61,207 bases of DNA from Nocardioides sp. (lineage in GTDB: Bacteria > Actinomycetota > Actinomycetes > Propionibacteriales > Nocardioidaceae): positions 1-61,207 of the forward strand of contig JAOPXC010000442.1 of the NCBI GenBank assembly GCA_025965335.1. The letters are read 5' to 3'. The translations under genes were made by a program, and so were the position numbers. Of this stretch, positions 1-8,790 are shown one piece after another (the stretch's first letter is position 1; each line of letters opens with the position of its first letter). The notes below the pieces were generated by a model. It saw only the letters and a list, made by a program, of their open reading frames with translations, was not told where the DNA came from and made no database searches.

Positions 1-143
1 TCATCACCCACCACCGGCCGCTCGATCTTCACCACATCCGCACCCTGATCACCCAACAACATCGTGCAGAACGGACCGGACAACGCACGAGTCAGATCCA
101 CGACCCGAACCCCCGACAACGGCAACAGCAACTCTGATGGCAT
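1..143 (-). CDS. CaiB/BaiF-type CoA-transferase, N-terminal 47 residues (cut by window edge)
   Basis: The minus strand from ATG at 143 reads [19 protein letters not shown], then [20 protein letters not shown]. This is the canonical opening of class III (CaiB/BaiF) CoA-transferases, which move CoA between carboxylic acids through an aspartyl-CoA intermediate. The catalytic Asp lies beyond the edge. The gene diverges from the RraA-like gene across a 57-bp gap that carries a TGTCTAC operator (176-182), so it probably belongs to the same regulon. That is inferred from context; the family call rests on the visible start. Confidence 0.8.
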   Translation of the reverse strand, partial: MPSELLLPLSGVRVVDLTRALSGPFCTMLLGDQGADVVKIERPVVGD

Positions 144-173
144 CTCTCATCCTCCTGGCGGCACTTCTTGCGG

Positions 174-185
174 ATTGTCTACAGT
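174..185. promoter_or_regulatory. Putative GntR operator, site 1 (TGTCTACA)
   Basis: TTGTCTACAG lies between the divergent CoA-transferase and RraA-like genes, 16-24 bp before the likely RraA start. It fits the FadR-subfamily operator form yGTM-KACy. The same TGTCTAC core recurs at 4975 and, inverted, at 9327, each upstream of another transcription unit of this cluster. Confidence 0.5.
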
Positions 186-200
186 CTGCGCTACGTTCCC

Positions 201-941
201 ATGAATATGAAGGAAACCACACTGACTGGTCTCGGCCAGGAGACCCGGGAGCTACTGAGTTCCGTCAGCACTGCCACCCTGACCACCCAGCTGTTCAAGC
301 GGGGTCTCCGCAACACCTTCCTTCACGGGCTCCGACCGCTGAACGCGGCTCACGCATCGGTGGTGGCCGAGGCGGTCACCCTCCGCTACATCCCGGCCCG
401 CGAAGACATCGACGTCCTGGCCGTCTTCGACGACTACGACCACCCACAGCGTGCTGCCATCGAGCTGGTCGGCCCGGGACAGGTGCTGGTGATGGACTGT
501 CGCGGCAAGGGCCGTGCCGCATCGGCCGGCGACATCCTGGCCACGCGCCTCGTGGCCCGTGGGGCCGCGGGCCTGATCACCGACGGCTCGGTGCGCGACT
601 CCCCGCGGATCGCCGACATGGGCCTGCCGTGCTTCACAGCGAGCGTATCGGCGACGACGAACCTCGCCCTGCACCACGCCGTCGACGTCAACGTGCCCGT
701 CGCATGCGCGGAGGTGGCGGTCTACCCGGGCGACGTGATGGTCGGCGACGCCGAGGGCGTCGTCTGCATTCCTCGCCATCTGGCTGACGAAGTAGCCATC
801 GATGCATTGAACCAGGAACACCAGGAGACATTCATCCTCGAACAGGTCGCCAACGGCAAGCCGTTGCGCGGCGTCTACCCACCTGACGACGCGACCAGGG
901 CCCAGTACCGCCAGTGGGCGCTTGAAAGGGAAACCCCATGA
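201..941 (+). CDS. RraA / 4-hydroxy-4-methyl-2-oxoglutarate aldolase family protein
   Basis: About 246 residues. RraA-family hallmarks are visible: a GDILATRLVARGAAGLITDG stretch followed by SVRDS (the GG-x-RD metal/substrate region) and GDVMVGDAEGVVCIP near the C terminus. Family members are class II aldolases or decarboxylases acting on oxo-diacids; some paralogues only bind RNase E. An in-frame start exists at 168, but it would place the putative operator inside the gene, so ATG 201 (or 207) is preferred. No clear Shine-Dalgarno is seen. The stop overlaps the next start (ATGA, 938-941), implying translational coupling with the semialdehyde dehydrogenase. The exact substrate is unknown. Confidence 0.75.
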   Translation: MNMKETTLTGLGQETRELLSSVSTATLTTQLFKRGLRNTFLHGLRPLNAAHASVVAEAVTLRYIPAREDIDVLAVFDDYDHPQRAAIELVGPGQVLVMDCRGKGRAASAGDILATRLVARGAAGLITDGSVRDSPRIADMGLPCFTASVSATTNLALHHAVDVNVPVACAEVAVYPGDVMVGDAEGVVCIPRHLADEVAIDALNQEHQETFILEQVANGKPLRGVYPPDDATRAQYRQWALERETP

Positions 942-2530
942 CCACTCCAGTGACCGGCGACCAGCTCATCCTGGGAGAGGCCTCCCGCACCGGCGACGAG
1001 ACGTTCAACGCTCTGGACCCACACACCGGGGACGCCCTTCCAAGGGCTTTCGCGCAGACGACCCCCGACGACATCGAACGCGCGGTCGTCGCGGCCAGCG
1101 ACGCCTTCGTGGCCATGGCCGCCCGGGACGACTCCGACCGAGCCGACCTGCTCGACTCGATCGCGGATGCGCTCCAGGAGAAGGCGGAGCAGATCATCGA
1201 CGCCGTGATGAGGGAGACCGCGTTGCCACGCGGCCGCGCCACGGGCGAGCTCGTGCGCACGGCCGAGCAGTTCCGCGCCTTCGCCACGGTCCTGCGCCAG
1301 GGCTGGCACCGAGATGCGCTGGTCGACCCGCACGCCGCCGACGCTCTTCCGATCGCGCGTCCGGACGTTCGCCGCATGAACGTCCCAGTCGGCCCCGTGG
1401 TCGTCTTCGGCGCCAGCAACTTCCCCCTTGCGTTTAGCACCCCGGGCACGGACACGTCTTCTGCTCTCGCGGCCGGCTGCCCCGTCGTCGTGAAGGGGCA
1501 CCCGAGCCACCCGGAGACCTCCGAGCTGTGCGGTCGCGCGATCCAGGACGCCCTCCGACGACACGACTTCCCGGCAGGATGCTTCTCGCTCCTGCAGAGC
1601 ACCCACAACGAGATCGGCGCTGCTCTCGTCGAACATCCGCTCGTGGCGGCCGTCGGGTTCACCGGCTCGGAGGCTGGCGGTCGTGCCCTGTTCGACCTCG
1701 CGAACAGGCGCCCGTCCCCCATTCCGGTCTACGCGGAGATGGGCAGCGTCAATCCCTTGCTGGTCACGGCCGCGGCGCTGGAGAAGCGCGGACACCAGAT
1801 CGCAGAGGGCCTCGCCAACTCATTCCTGTTCTGCTCGGGTCAGTACTGCACCAAGCCCGGCCTGGTCCTGGTGCCTTCGGGTGACGCCGGTGACGAGTTC
1901 GTCTCGCTGCTCGCGCGCGCTGTCCGAGCCCATGAGGCCTCTCCCTTGCTCGCTCCGAATGTCGCTGCGGCCTTCGACCGGTCGATCGAGCGGATCCGGG
2001 AGACCGTCGGCTCCGAGAACGTCGTCTGCGGGACGACGTCACGACGGGGCCTCGAGCGCCCCGCCGTGCTCGTCACCTCTTCGGCTGCGGACCTGGAAGC
2101 GCACGCAGACATCCTGACCGAACACTTCGGTCCCCTCTCCATCGTGGTGCGCTACCGATCGACCGCGAATCTGTTGGCTGTCCTCCAGAAGGTGCCTGGC
2201 AGTCTCACGGCAACTCTCCACGCGGAGCCCGAAGACCAAGGTCTGGTCGCCGCCCTGCTCCCTGTGCTGACGGGCAAGGCCGGCCGCTTGCTGTGGAACG
2301 GCTACCCCACCGGGGTCTCCGTGACGGGCGCGATGATGCACGGCGGTCCGTACCCCGCGTCAACATTCCCGGCGCACACGTCCGTCGGCTGGACGGCGAT
2401 CCGTCGCTTCATGCGCCCGGTCACCTTCCAGGACTTTCCGGACGAGCTCCTCCCGACCGCGCTGCGGTCCGACAACCCCCTGGGTTCGCCCCGTCTGGTC
2501 GACGGCCAGCTCAGCAACGCCCCGGCCTGA
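938..2530 (+). CDS. Aldehyde dehydrogenase, alpha-ketoglutarate-semialdehyde dehydrogenase type
   Basis: 530 residues, full length for the KGSADH (2,5-dioxovalerate dehydrogenase) branch of the ALDH superfamily. The branch signature VVVFGASNFPLAFSTPGTD (around residue 150) precedes the nucleotide-binding GCPVVVKGHP region. The general-base Glu lies in YAEMGSVNP and the catalytic Cys in FCSGQYCTKPG. The expected reaction is 2-oxoglutarate semialdehyde plus NAD(P)+ to 2-oxoglutarate, the last step of pentonate, glucarate and hydroxyproline routes. It overlaps the RraA-like gene by 4 bp and is 29 bp upstream of the ThDP enzyme, so the three form an operon. A KdgD-like dehydratase that could supply the semialdehyde is encoded at 6244-7161. 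Confidence 0.85.
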   Translation: MTTPVTGDQLILGEASRTGDETFNALDPHTGDALPRAFAQTTPDDIERAVVAASDAFVAMAARDDSDRADLLDSIADALQEKAEQIIDAVMRETALPRGRATGELVRTAEQFRAFATVLRQGWHRDALVDPHAADALPIARPDVRRMNVPVGPVVVFGASNFPLAFSTPGTDTSSALAAGCPVVVKGHPSHPETSELCGRAIQDALRRHDFPAGCFSLLQSTHNEIGAALVEHPLVAAVGFTGSEAGGRALFDLANRRPSPIPVYAEMGSVNPLLVTAAALEKRGHQIAEGLANSFLFCSGQYCTKPGLVLVPSGDAGDEFVSLLARAVRAHEASPLLAPNVAAAFDRSIERIRETVGSENVVCGTTSRRGLERPAVLVTSSAADLEAHADILTEHFGPLSIVVRYRSTANLLAVLQKVPGSLTATLHAEPEDQGLVAALLPVLTGKAGRLLWNGYPTGVSVTGAMMHGGPYPASTFPAHTSVGWTAIRRFMRPVTFQDFPDELLPTALRSDNPLGSPRLVDGQLSNAPA

Positions 2531-2559
2531 ACAACCGCTGACACACACTAGGAGCTTCC

Positions 2560-4188
2560 ATGTCTCACGTTGGTGACGCCATGATCGACGTCATTGCGAG
2601 TGCCGGCGTCCAACGCCTCTACACAGTTCCCGGTGAGAGCTTCCTGGAGGTGCTCGACGCCGCCGAACGGCACCCTGCCCTACGCCAGTTCTCGACTCGC
2701 CACGAGTCGGGGGCCTCGTTCATGGCAGACGCGGACGCCAAGATCTCGGGAATCCCGGCAGTGGCCATGGCGACGCGGGGGCCCGGCGCTGCGAACCTGA
2801 GCATCGGCGTGCACACCGCGCACCAGGACTCGACTCCGATGCTGGTGCTGCTCGGCGACGTCGAGACCCCGTTCGCCTTCCGCGGCGCCTTCCAGGAAGT
2901 CGACCTGCCCGCCTTCTACGCCCCCATCACCAAGGCGTCGATGACCGCGCGGCGTGCCGACCGGCTGCCTGACATGGTTGCCGATGCCCTTCGCATCGCC
3001 GTCGAGGGTCGCCCCGGACCGGTGATGATCTCCCTGCCCGCCGACCTGCTCGCCGAAGTGATGGACTCATCCGCCGAGCCCACGCGCGCGACCGTGGCGG
3101 CCCCCTACTGCTCCCCCGACCAGTTGACCCATCTACGCCGGCGGCTCGCAGAAGCCAGGAATCCAATAGTCATCGCTGGCGCTGGCGTCCGCCACTCGAC
3201 CGACGTGCTGGTGGCCTTCTGTGAGACGTATGGCCTGGGCGTCTACTCAGCCATGCGCCGCCAGGACGTCTTCCCGAACGAGCACCCGCTCTATCTCGGA
3301 CATCTCGGCGTGGCGCCGCCTCCGCAGACTGTTGAGGCACTGCGCCACACGGACCTGGTACTGGTTCTGGGCGCTCAGCTCGACCAAATGACGACGCAGC
3401 ATTTCACGCTGCCCGCCGCACCCGCCTACCGGATCCAGATCGACTCGGCCTCCGAAGTGCTCGGTGCTGGCATGCCGATCGACCTGGGCATTGTTGCCGA
3501 TCCCGGTTTGACCATGGAAGCCCTGCTCGCTGACGCACCGAACGTCACGGACCGGAATTGGGCGACTGAACACCAAATTTACCTCGACTCGGCGGTGGCC
3601 CCGGCCCGCGAGGCCGTCGGCACTGACCCCGGCCAGGTGGTCGAGTCGATGAAGCGAGCATTCCCCTCTGACACGATTGTCACGAACGACGCGGGAAACT
3701 TTGCCGGATTCCTCCACCAGTACTGGCGATTCAACCACCCGCTCAGCCAGGCCGCGCCGGTCAACGGCGCCATGGGTTATGCGGTCCCCGGAGCAATCGG
3801 CGCGAAGGCGGCAGCGCCGTCGCGCCCGGTCGTCGGTGTTGCCGGTGACGGGGGCTTCATGATGACTGGCATCGAGTTGGAGACCGCTGTCCGCTACGAC
3901 CTGCCGATCACCGTGGTGGTCTTCCGCAATGGTCTCTACGGCACGATCGCCATGCACCAGGCCAAGGAGATGGGCCGTTTCTCGGCGATCGACATCGGCA
4001 CCGTGGACCTCGCGGCGTACGCGCGGAGCCTGGGAGCGCAGGGACTGACCGTGGAGGACCCCTGCCAGCTGGACGACGTCATGCACGCGGCGGCCCGCAG
4101 CGAGTCCGTGACGGTCGTTGACGTCGTCACCGACCCGGACCTGATCACGCCGAGCGGCCGACTCTCCGAGATGCTCGGCAAGTCGTAG
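2560..4188 (+). CDS. Thiamine diphosphate-dependent enzyme (acetolactate synthase / benzoylformate decarboxylase family)
   Basis: 542 residues with the usual three domains. The N-terminal PYR domain has the ThDP-activating Glu in VPGESFLEVLDAA. A central domain follows (IVIAGAGVRHS around residue 205). The C-terminal PP domain carries the Mg/ThDP motif GDGGFMMTGIELETAVRYD followed by a conserved Asn. An AGGAGC Shine-Dalgarno precedes ATG 2560. The enzyme should decarboxylate or ligate a 2-oxo acid; the substrate cannot be read from sequence. It ends the operon and converges with the GntR gene 16 bp away. Confidence 0.8.
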   Translation: MSHVGDAMIDVIASAGVQRLYTVPGESFLEVLDAAERHPALRQFSTRHESGASFMADADAKISGIPAVAMATRGPGAANLSIGVHTAHQDSTPMLVLLGDVETPFAFRGAFQEVDLPAFYAPITKASMTARRADRLPDMVADALRIAVEGRPGPVMISLPADLLAEVMDSSAEPTRATVAAPYCSPDQLTHLRRRLAEARNPIVIAGAGVRHSTDVLVAFCETYGLGVYSAMRRQDVFPNEHPLYLGHLGVAPPPQTVEALRHTDLVLVLGAQLDQMTTQHFTLPAAPAYRIQIDSASEVLGAGMPIDLGIVADPGLTMEALLADAPNVTDRNWATEHQIYLDSAVAPAREAVGTDPGQVVESMKRAFPSDTIVTNDAGNFAGFLHQYWRFNHPLSQAAPVNGAMGYAVPGAIGAKAAAPSRPVVGVAGDGGFMMTGIELETAVRYDLPITVVVFRNGLYGTIAMHQAKEMGRFSAIDIGTVDLAAYARSLGAQGLTVEDPCQLDDVMHAAARSESVTVVDVVTDPDLITPSGRLSEMLGKS

Positions 4189-4204
4189 GCCTCAAGGGTT
4201 TCCT

Positions 4205-4900
4205 TCAGCCCTGTTGACCATCGCCGTCGGCCGTCAGGCTGCGGCGATGGTCGACGTACGCCGTGTGGGTGCGCTCGCTGTGGGTACGGGTGAGCACCAC
4301 GGCGCGCGCACGGTCACCTTCAGCGAGTGCATCGACCAACGCCCGGTGCTCGATCCAGGCTTCGGGCGCACGCGCCATGGCCACCGGAGAGAAGTACCAG
4401 CGCAGCCGCTTGTCGAGGACCTGGACAAGGTCCACCAGGACCCGGTTTGCGGCCTTTCGATGGATGTAGCCGTGGAATTCGGCGTTGGCCTCGACGAGGG
4501 CAGACTCGTTTCCGTCGTCGATGTGCTGGGTGGCAGCGACGATCATCGCGCGCAGGGCGTCGACGTCCTCGGTGGTGATCTTCCCGGCGACCAGTGAGGC
4601 GATCTCCGACTCGAGCAGCGCCCGGACCTGGAAGAACTGGTCCACTTCGTCGATCGAGGGTTGGTGGACGAACGCGCCTTGTCGGGGACGCAGATCGACC
4701 CAGCCCTGCAGTTGCAACTGGTAGAGGGCCTCCCGCACCGGCCCGCGGCTGACGCCGAGACGCTGCGCCAGATCCGTCTCGACGAGGTGTGCCCCCGGGG
4801 GGTACTCCCCGTCGATGATCAGCTTCTCGAGACGGACGCGGACGCGCTCCCGCAACGACGGTTGGTCGGCAAGGCGCTCGGTCTCAGGTGTCGTCGTCAT
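4205..4900 (-). CDS. GntR-family regulator, FCD (FadR) subfamily
   Basis: 231 residues. The N-terminal winged helix shows VETDLAQRLGVSRGPVREAL, and the all-helical C-terminal FCD effector domain has FHGYIHRKAANRVLVDLV with its metal-binding His. Such regulators usually bind an organic acid and repress neighbouring catabolic genes. Its own upstream gap carries two TGTC(T/G)AC half-sites, suggesting autoregulation, and it is the only regulator in the first 10 kb, so it is the best candidate for the TGTCTAC regulon. Control of that regulon is inference. Confidence 0.85.
   Translation of the reverse strand: MTTTPETERLADQPSLRERVRVRLEKLIIDGEYPPGAHLVETDLAQRLGVSRGPVREALYQLQLQGWVDLRPRQGAFVHQPSIDEVDQFFQVRALLESEIASLVAGKITTEDVDALRAMIVAATQHIDDGNESALVEANAEFHGYIHRKAANRVLVDLVQVLDKRLRWYFSPVAMARAPEAWIEHRALVDALAEGDRARAVVLTRTHSERTHTAYVDHRRSLTADGDGQQG
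4216..4252. terminator. Bidirectional terminator-like hairpin
   Basis: A perfect 11-bp inverted repeat, GACCATCGCCG (4216-4226) and CGGCGATGGTC (4242-4252), has a 15-nt loop. It sits just beyond the ThDP gene and inside the last codons of the converging GntR gene. No U tract follows, as is common in high-GC actinomycetes. Confidence 0.5.
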
Positions 4901-4974
4901 AAAGCACCATTTCGTGGCCGGCTCGCTGGGGGGTGCCTCGGCCGGGGCCGGAGCATCGGCGTTAGTGTACCCGA

Positions 4975-4995
4975 TGTCTACGGTTTACTGTCGAC
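4975..4995. promoter_or_regulatory. Putative GntR operator, site 2
   Basis: TGTCTAC (4975-4981) and TGTCGAC (4989-4995) are direct half-sites 14 bp apart. They lie between the L-2-hydroxyglutarate oxidase stop and the GntR start, upstream of the regulator. They share their core with sites near 176 and 9327. Confidence 0.5.
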
Positions 4996-5006
4996 GAAAC
5001 TCAAAC

Positions 5007-6212
5007 CTAGCGCGGCGTCACACGCAGGTCGTCGTCGATCATGCTGACGATGCTCTCCGCGATCGCCAGCGACGACGTGGCGGCAGGCGACGGCGCGTTG
5101 CGCACCGAGACCACGCGGCCGGCTCGGGTGATCCGGAAGTCGTCGATGAGCTCTCCGCGCCGGTCGACCGCCTGGGCCCGTACACCGGAGGTGCGACTGC
5201 TGACGTCCGACACCTTGAGCTCGGGGACGTACCGCCGCGCGGCGGCAACGAACCGGCGTTTGCTGACGGAGCCGTACGCCTCGGTCGCGCCCGTTCTCCA
5301 GTGTGTCTTCGCCATCTGGAGGAACCCGGGCGACCGCACGATCTCCCAGGCGTCGCGCCTCGACAGGTCGCGCCAGCGGTAGCCCTCGCGGGCGAGGGCC
5401 AGGACCGCGTTCGGGCCGATCGACACCGAGCCGTCGATGTGCCTGGTGAGGTGGACACCCAGGAAGGGGTAGCGGGGGTCGGGGACCGGGTAGATCATTC
5501 CCCGCACGAGCGACCGGCTCGCTTCCTTGAGCACGTGGTACTCCCCGCGGAAGGGGATGATGGTCGGGTCCGGGTCGTCGCCGGCCAACCGGGCCACTCG
5601 GTCGGCGTGCAGCCCCGCGCATGCGACCACCAGGTCGAAAGAGTCGGAGCGGTCCCCCGCGCCGACGACCACCTGGGTGCCACGCGAGGCCAGGGAGGTG
5701 ACTTCCGCGCCGAGGTGGATGACCCCGCCCAACTCCGCGACGTCGCGGCCCAGCTCACGCGTGACACGGGCGTAGTCGACGATCGCGGTACGTGCGGAAT
5801 GGATGGCCGCCACACCGGTCGCGTGAGGCTCGATGGAGGTGATGTCCGCTCCCTCCAGCCACACGAGTCCCGGCACGCCGTTGTCGTGCCCCCGATCGAA
5901 GATGTCGCGCAGCGGCTGCCTCTGGCGCTCGCCGGTCGCGACTATGAGCTTGCCGCACTCGTCGTACGGGATGTCGCGCTGTGCACAGAGCTCACGAAGC
6001 ATCCGTGCGCCGGCAACGCAGAGACGCGCCTTGAGGGATCCGGGCTGGTAATAGACACCGGCGTGGACGACACCGCTGTTGTGACCGGTCTGGTGTGTCG
6101 CGAGATCGCTTTCCTTCTCGAACACGGTGACGGTCGCCGCGTCGTGCTTGCTCATCAGCTCGCGGGCCACCGCCACACCCAGGATGCCGCCGCCGACTAC
6201 CGCTACCTTCAT
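5007..6212 (-). CDS. lhgO: L-2-hydroxyglutarate oxidase (FAD)
   Basis: 401 residues. The FAD dinucleotide fold opens at residue 3 (VAVVGGGILGVAVARELM) and is followed by the LhgO/L2HGDH hallmark TGHNSGVVHAGVYYQPGSLK. The C terminus has the expected glycine-rich FAD contact region. The enzyme oxidises L-2-hydroxyglutarate to 2-oxoglutarate, with electrons passing to O2 or the quinone pool. It lies downstream of the KdgD-like dehydratase on the same strand (31-bp gap), so 2-oxoglutarate metabolism appears central to this cluster. A 14-bp tandem duplication covers its start codon. The family call is strong; a related 2-hydroxyacid substrate is possible. Confidence 0.85.
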   Translation of the reverse strand: MKVAVVGGGILGVAVARELMSKHDAATVTVFEKESDLATHQTGHNSGVVHAGVYYQPGSLKARLCVAGARMLRELCAQRDIPYDECGKLIVATGERQRQPLRDIFDRGHDNGVPGLVWLEGADITSIEPHATGVAAIHSARTAIVDYARVTRELGRDVAELGGVIHLGAEVTSLASRGTQVVVGAGDRSDSFDLVVACAGLHADRVARLAGDDPDPTIIPFRGEYHVLKEASRSLVRGMIYPVPDPRYPFLGVHLTRHIDGSVSIGPNAVLALAREGYRWRDLSRRDAWEIVRSPGFLQMAKTHWRTGATEAYGSVSKRRFVAAARRYVPELKVSDVSSRTSGVRAQAVDRRGELIDDFRITRAGRVVSVRNAPSPAATSSLAIAESIVSMIDDDLRVTPR

Positions 6213-6228
6213 GCCGCTACCTTCATGC
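6201..6228. repeat. 14-bp perfect tandem duplication at the lhgO start
   Basis: CGCTACCTTCATGC occurs twice in tandem (6201-6214, 6215-6228). On the minus strand this places a second ATGAAGGTAGCGG 14 bp upstream of the lhgO start, out of frame. It looks like a recent slippage event. Confidence 0.9.
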
Positions 6229-6243
6229 CGTGTCCGTTCGACG

Positions 6244-7161
6244 TCACAGTGAAGCTGAGTGGCTCATGCTGGCCCAGCCGTCGAGAATGAGTCCGAGCTC
6301 GGCGTCCTCGGCCGCGGGCAGTGGACGCAGTGGGGGCCGGATAGCTTGTGTCGTCAGGCCCAGCCGATGGGTGCCGGCCTTGAGCACGGCGATGTTGTTG
6401 GCGTCGCCCCACCTCGATCGCAAGTCCTCGACGGGGGCGATCCGGCTCCACGCGGCGCGAATGGTCGACGCATCCCCGGTGGCCAGCGCGGTCTTCATGG
6501 ACAACGCCTCCTCGATCGCGAAGTTCGCCAGTCCCGACGTGAAGCCGGTGGCTCCCGCCAGCCAGAAGAACGGCGCCCACGCCTCGGCGGTCCCACAGAC
6601 CCACTCGACGGTGTCGCCGCCCGGGGTGCTCTTCACGATGGAGGCAAAGCGACGTACGTCGTTGACGGCGTACTTGACGGCCACCACGTTGTCGAGGCTG
6701 ACGATGTGGGAGAGCAGGTCCAAGTCCACCTGGGGGTCGCGGACGTAGGCGACCACACCGAACGAGACCGCGGAACAGATCTGCTCGTAGTAACGCTTGA
6801 GGCCCTCGGCGTGCGTGTAGGGGTGCACCGGCTGGTGGATCATGATGCCCGCCGCTCCCTCGCCCTCTGCGTGTCGCGCCGCCTCCGCGGCGCCCGCGGC
6901 GTCCAAGCCCACCGACACGATCACGGGGGCACGCTCGGCGTGGGAGACAGCGACCCGGGCGACGGTCGCCCGCTCTTCCGGTGTTAGGGCGTAGAACTCG
7001 CCGGTGCCGCCACACACGACGAGCGTGTCGGTGCCGCCCTGGTCCAGGTATTCCACGACGGCGCGCAATCCTGTCTCATCGATCCGCAGATCCTCATCGA
7101 ACGGCGTGATGGCGACCGCAGCCACGCCCGCGAGGTGGAGACGGAGTTCGTCGGGATGCAT
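6244..7161 (-). CDS. DHDPS/NAL-superfamily lyase, 5-dehydro-4-deoxyglucarate dehydratase-like
   Basis: 305 residues, a class I aldolase-type TIM barrel. VVCGGTGEFYALTPEER corresponds to the KdgD form (GGTGEF) of the carboxylate-binding loop. VVAYVRDPQ supplies the proton-shuttling Tyr, and AVKYAVND holds the Schiff-base Lys. KdgD members dehydrate and decarboxylate 5-keto-4-deoxyglucarate to 2-oxoglutarate semialdehyde, the substrate of the dehydrogenase at 938-2530. It lies 21 bp downstream of the flavoprotein gene on the same strand. Pairing with KGSADH is inferred; a related keto-acid lyase is possible. Confidence 0.7.
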   Translation of the reverse strand: MHPDELRLHLAGVAAVAITPFDEDLRIDETGLRAVVEYLDQGGTDTLVVCGGTGEFYALTPEERATVARVAVSHAERAPVIVSVGLDAAGAAEAARHAEGEGAAGIMIHQPVHPYTHAEGLKRYYEQICSAVSFGVVAYVRDPQVDLDLLSHIVSLDNVVAVKYAVNDVRRFASIVKSTPGGDTVEWVCGTAEAWAPFFWLAGATGFTSGLANFAIEEALSMKTALATGDASTIRAAWSRIAPVEDLRSRWGDANNIAVLKAGTHRLGLTTQAIRPPLRPLPAAEDAELGLILDGWASMSHSASL

Positions 7162-7182
7162 GTGAGTCCTCTCAAGACCGGG

Positions 7183-8790
7183 TCAAGCAACAGGTGTGGG
7201 CGCGGGACAGGAAACGACGTTGAAGGCGATGTCGTCGCCGTCCTTGCTGAGTACGACGTTGGCGCGCCAGTCGTCACGCATCTCCGGGAAGTCGATCCGG
7301 AAGTGGTCGCCGCGTGACTCCTCGCGCATCTCCGCTGAACGGGCGATGGTGGAGGCGATCTCCGCAGCCCGGCGGACAAACGGCTGCTCGTCCCGCCCGC
7401 GGTGGCGGTCAAGCACCGAGTCGATGGCCGTGATGGCCGCCTGCAGGTCCGAGCGGTTGCGCAGGATCCCGCACCCTGCATCCAGTGACTCGCGGATGAC
7501 CGTCAGGTCGGAGCTGTAGCCGGCAGGGAGCTTTGAGCTCAGCAAGTCGGGTCGCGGTCCGCCGCGATACTCCCGGCGACCCGACGACGAGAGCGCCATG
7601 AGGGCGGCAGCCTCGCCGACCACCGCGCCGCCCGCGACGACCTCGAACCCACCACCCGCTGCCAGCCGGTGAGCGCCGTGTGCGCCACCGCATGCCTCGC
7701 CGACGGCGAAGAGGCCAGGGATGCTGGACTCGCCGCGCTCGTCGACGCGGATCCCGCCCATCATGTAGTGCTGTGCGGGCATGACGTCCAGGAGTGCCTC
7801 CCGGTTGTCGATGCCGCGCTTGCGCAGGGCCTCGACGATGCCGACGTAGCGCGAGGCAACGTCCGGATCCATTCCGGTCAGGTCGAACACCACTGATCCG
7901 GACTCGGTGCCGCGACCCTCCATCACCTCGCGGACCATGGAACGGCAGATGATGTCCTTGGTCGGGCTCTGCTCGGGCAGGAACTCCTCGCCGCGGCCGT
8001 TCAGCAGCCTGGCGCCCTCACGCAGCACGGTCGTCGGCAGGTCGTGACCGGCGTGCTCGGCAGGAGCCGACGTGATGAAGGGCTCGAACGAGATGAACTC
8101 CATGTCCATCAGTTCGGCGCCGGCATCCAGGGCGATCGCGTAGCCCGAGCCCAGGCTGCCCCGGGGATTCGTCGTGGTGGCGAACAACTGGCCGGCGCCG
8201 CCGGTTGCCATGACGACGCTCCGCGTCTCGATCTTGAGCCAACGACCCTCCCGTGCACTGTAGGCAAGCGCGCCGGAGATGGCGCCGTCGACTGTCTCGA
8301 CGTCGACGAGCAGGCCACCGCGGACCATCACGACGGACTCGCGGTCGTAGGTCTCGAGCTGGCGCATGAGTGCCTGGACGATGTCGGCACCGATCATCCC
8401 GTTGGAGAAGACCGCACGAGTCCACGTGCTTCCGGCCGCCTGGCGGCGCGCGAGCCGGTCGCCGTTGCGAACGAAGGGGACACCCATGTCGACCAAGCGC
8501 TGGGTCTCGTCAGCGACCCGGTGGGCGAGCGCGCGGACCAGCGGCACGTGGTTGACGGACTTGCCCGCCCTCAGCATGTCCTCCATGAGCGCCTCAGGAG
8601 TGTCGACGTCCTCGGTGTAGCCCAGCGCCGTGTTGAAGCTGCTGATCCTCGCGGAAGCGCCTCCCGTGCCGCTGAGGTAGAGGACCCTCGCGCCGGTGTC
8701 GGCGGCGCGGACTGCGGCCATGGCGCCACCCACGCCACCGCCGGCCACGACCACGTCGGCTCGCACGCTCTCAACCGTCTCGGCGCTCAT
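7183..8790 (-). CDS. FAD-dependent oxidoreductase, fumarate reductase / L-aspartate oxidase family
   Basis: 535 residues. The FAD fold begins at residue 12 (VVVAGGGVGGAMAAVRAAD). The capping-domain region carries MMGGIRVDERGESSIPGLFA followed by VGEACGGAHGAHRL, diagnostic of the SdhA/FrdA/NadB family. The C-terminal helical domain has IASTIARSAEMREESRGDHF. Members interconvert saturated and alpha-beta unsaturated dicarboxylates or oxidise aspartate. It overlaps the MaoC gene by 4 bp. That pairing (dehydrogenation then hydration) suggests beta-oxidation-like attack on a dicarboxylic acid or its CoA ester, which is inference. Confidence 0.75.
   Translation of the reverse strand: MSAETVESVRADVVVAGGGVGGAMAAVRAADTGARVLYLSGTGGASARISSFNTALGYTEDVDTPEALMEDMLRAGKSVNHVPLVRALAHRVADETQRLVDMGVPFVRNGDRLARRQAAGSTWTRAVFSNGMIGADIVQALMRQLETYDRESVVMVRGGLLVDVETVDGAISGALAYSAREGRWLKIETRSVVMATGGAGQLFATTTNPRGSLGSGYAIALDAGAELMDMEFISFEPFITSAPAEHAGHDLPTTVLREGARLLNGRGEEFLPEQSPTKDIICRSMVREVMEGRGTESGSVVFDLTGMDPDVASRYVGIVEALRKRGIDNREALLDVMPAQHYMMGGIRVDERGESSIPGLFAVGEACGGAHGAHRLAAGGGFEVVAGGAVVGEAAALMALSSSGRREYRGGPRPDLLSSKLPAGYSSDLTVIRESLDAGCGILRNRSDLQAAITAIDSVLDRHRGRDEQPFVRRAAEIASTIARSAEMREESRGDHFRIDFPEMRDDWRANVVLSKDGDDIAFNVVSCPAPTPVA

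Noticed and set aside
168-200. Longer N terminus for the RraA-like protein starting at 168
   Set aside because: It would place the TGTCTACA operator inside the coding region and adds 11 residues without family support.
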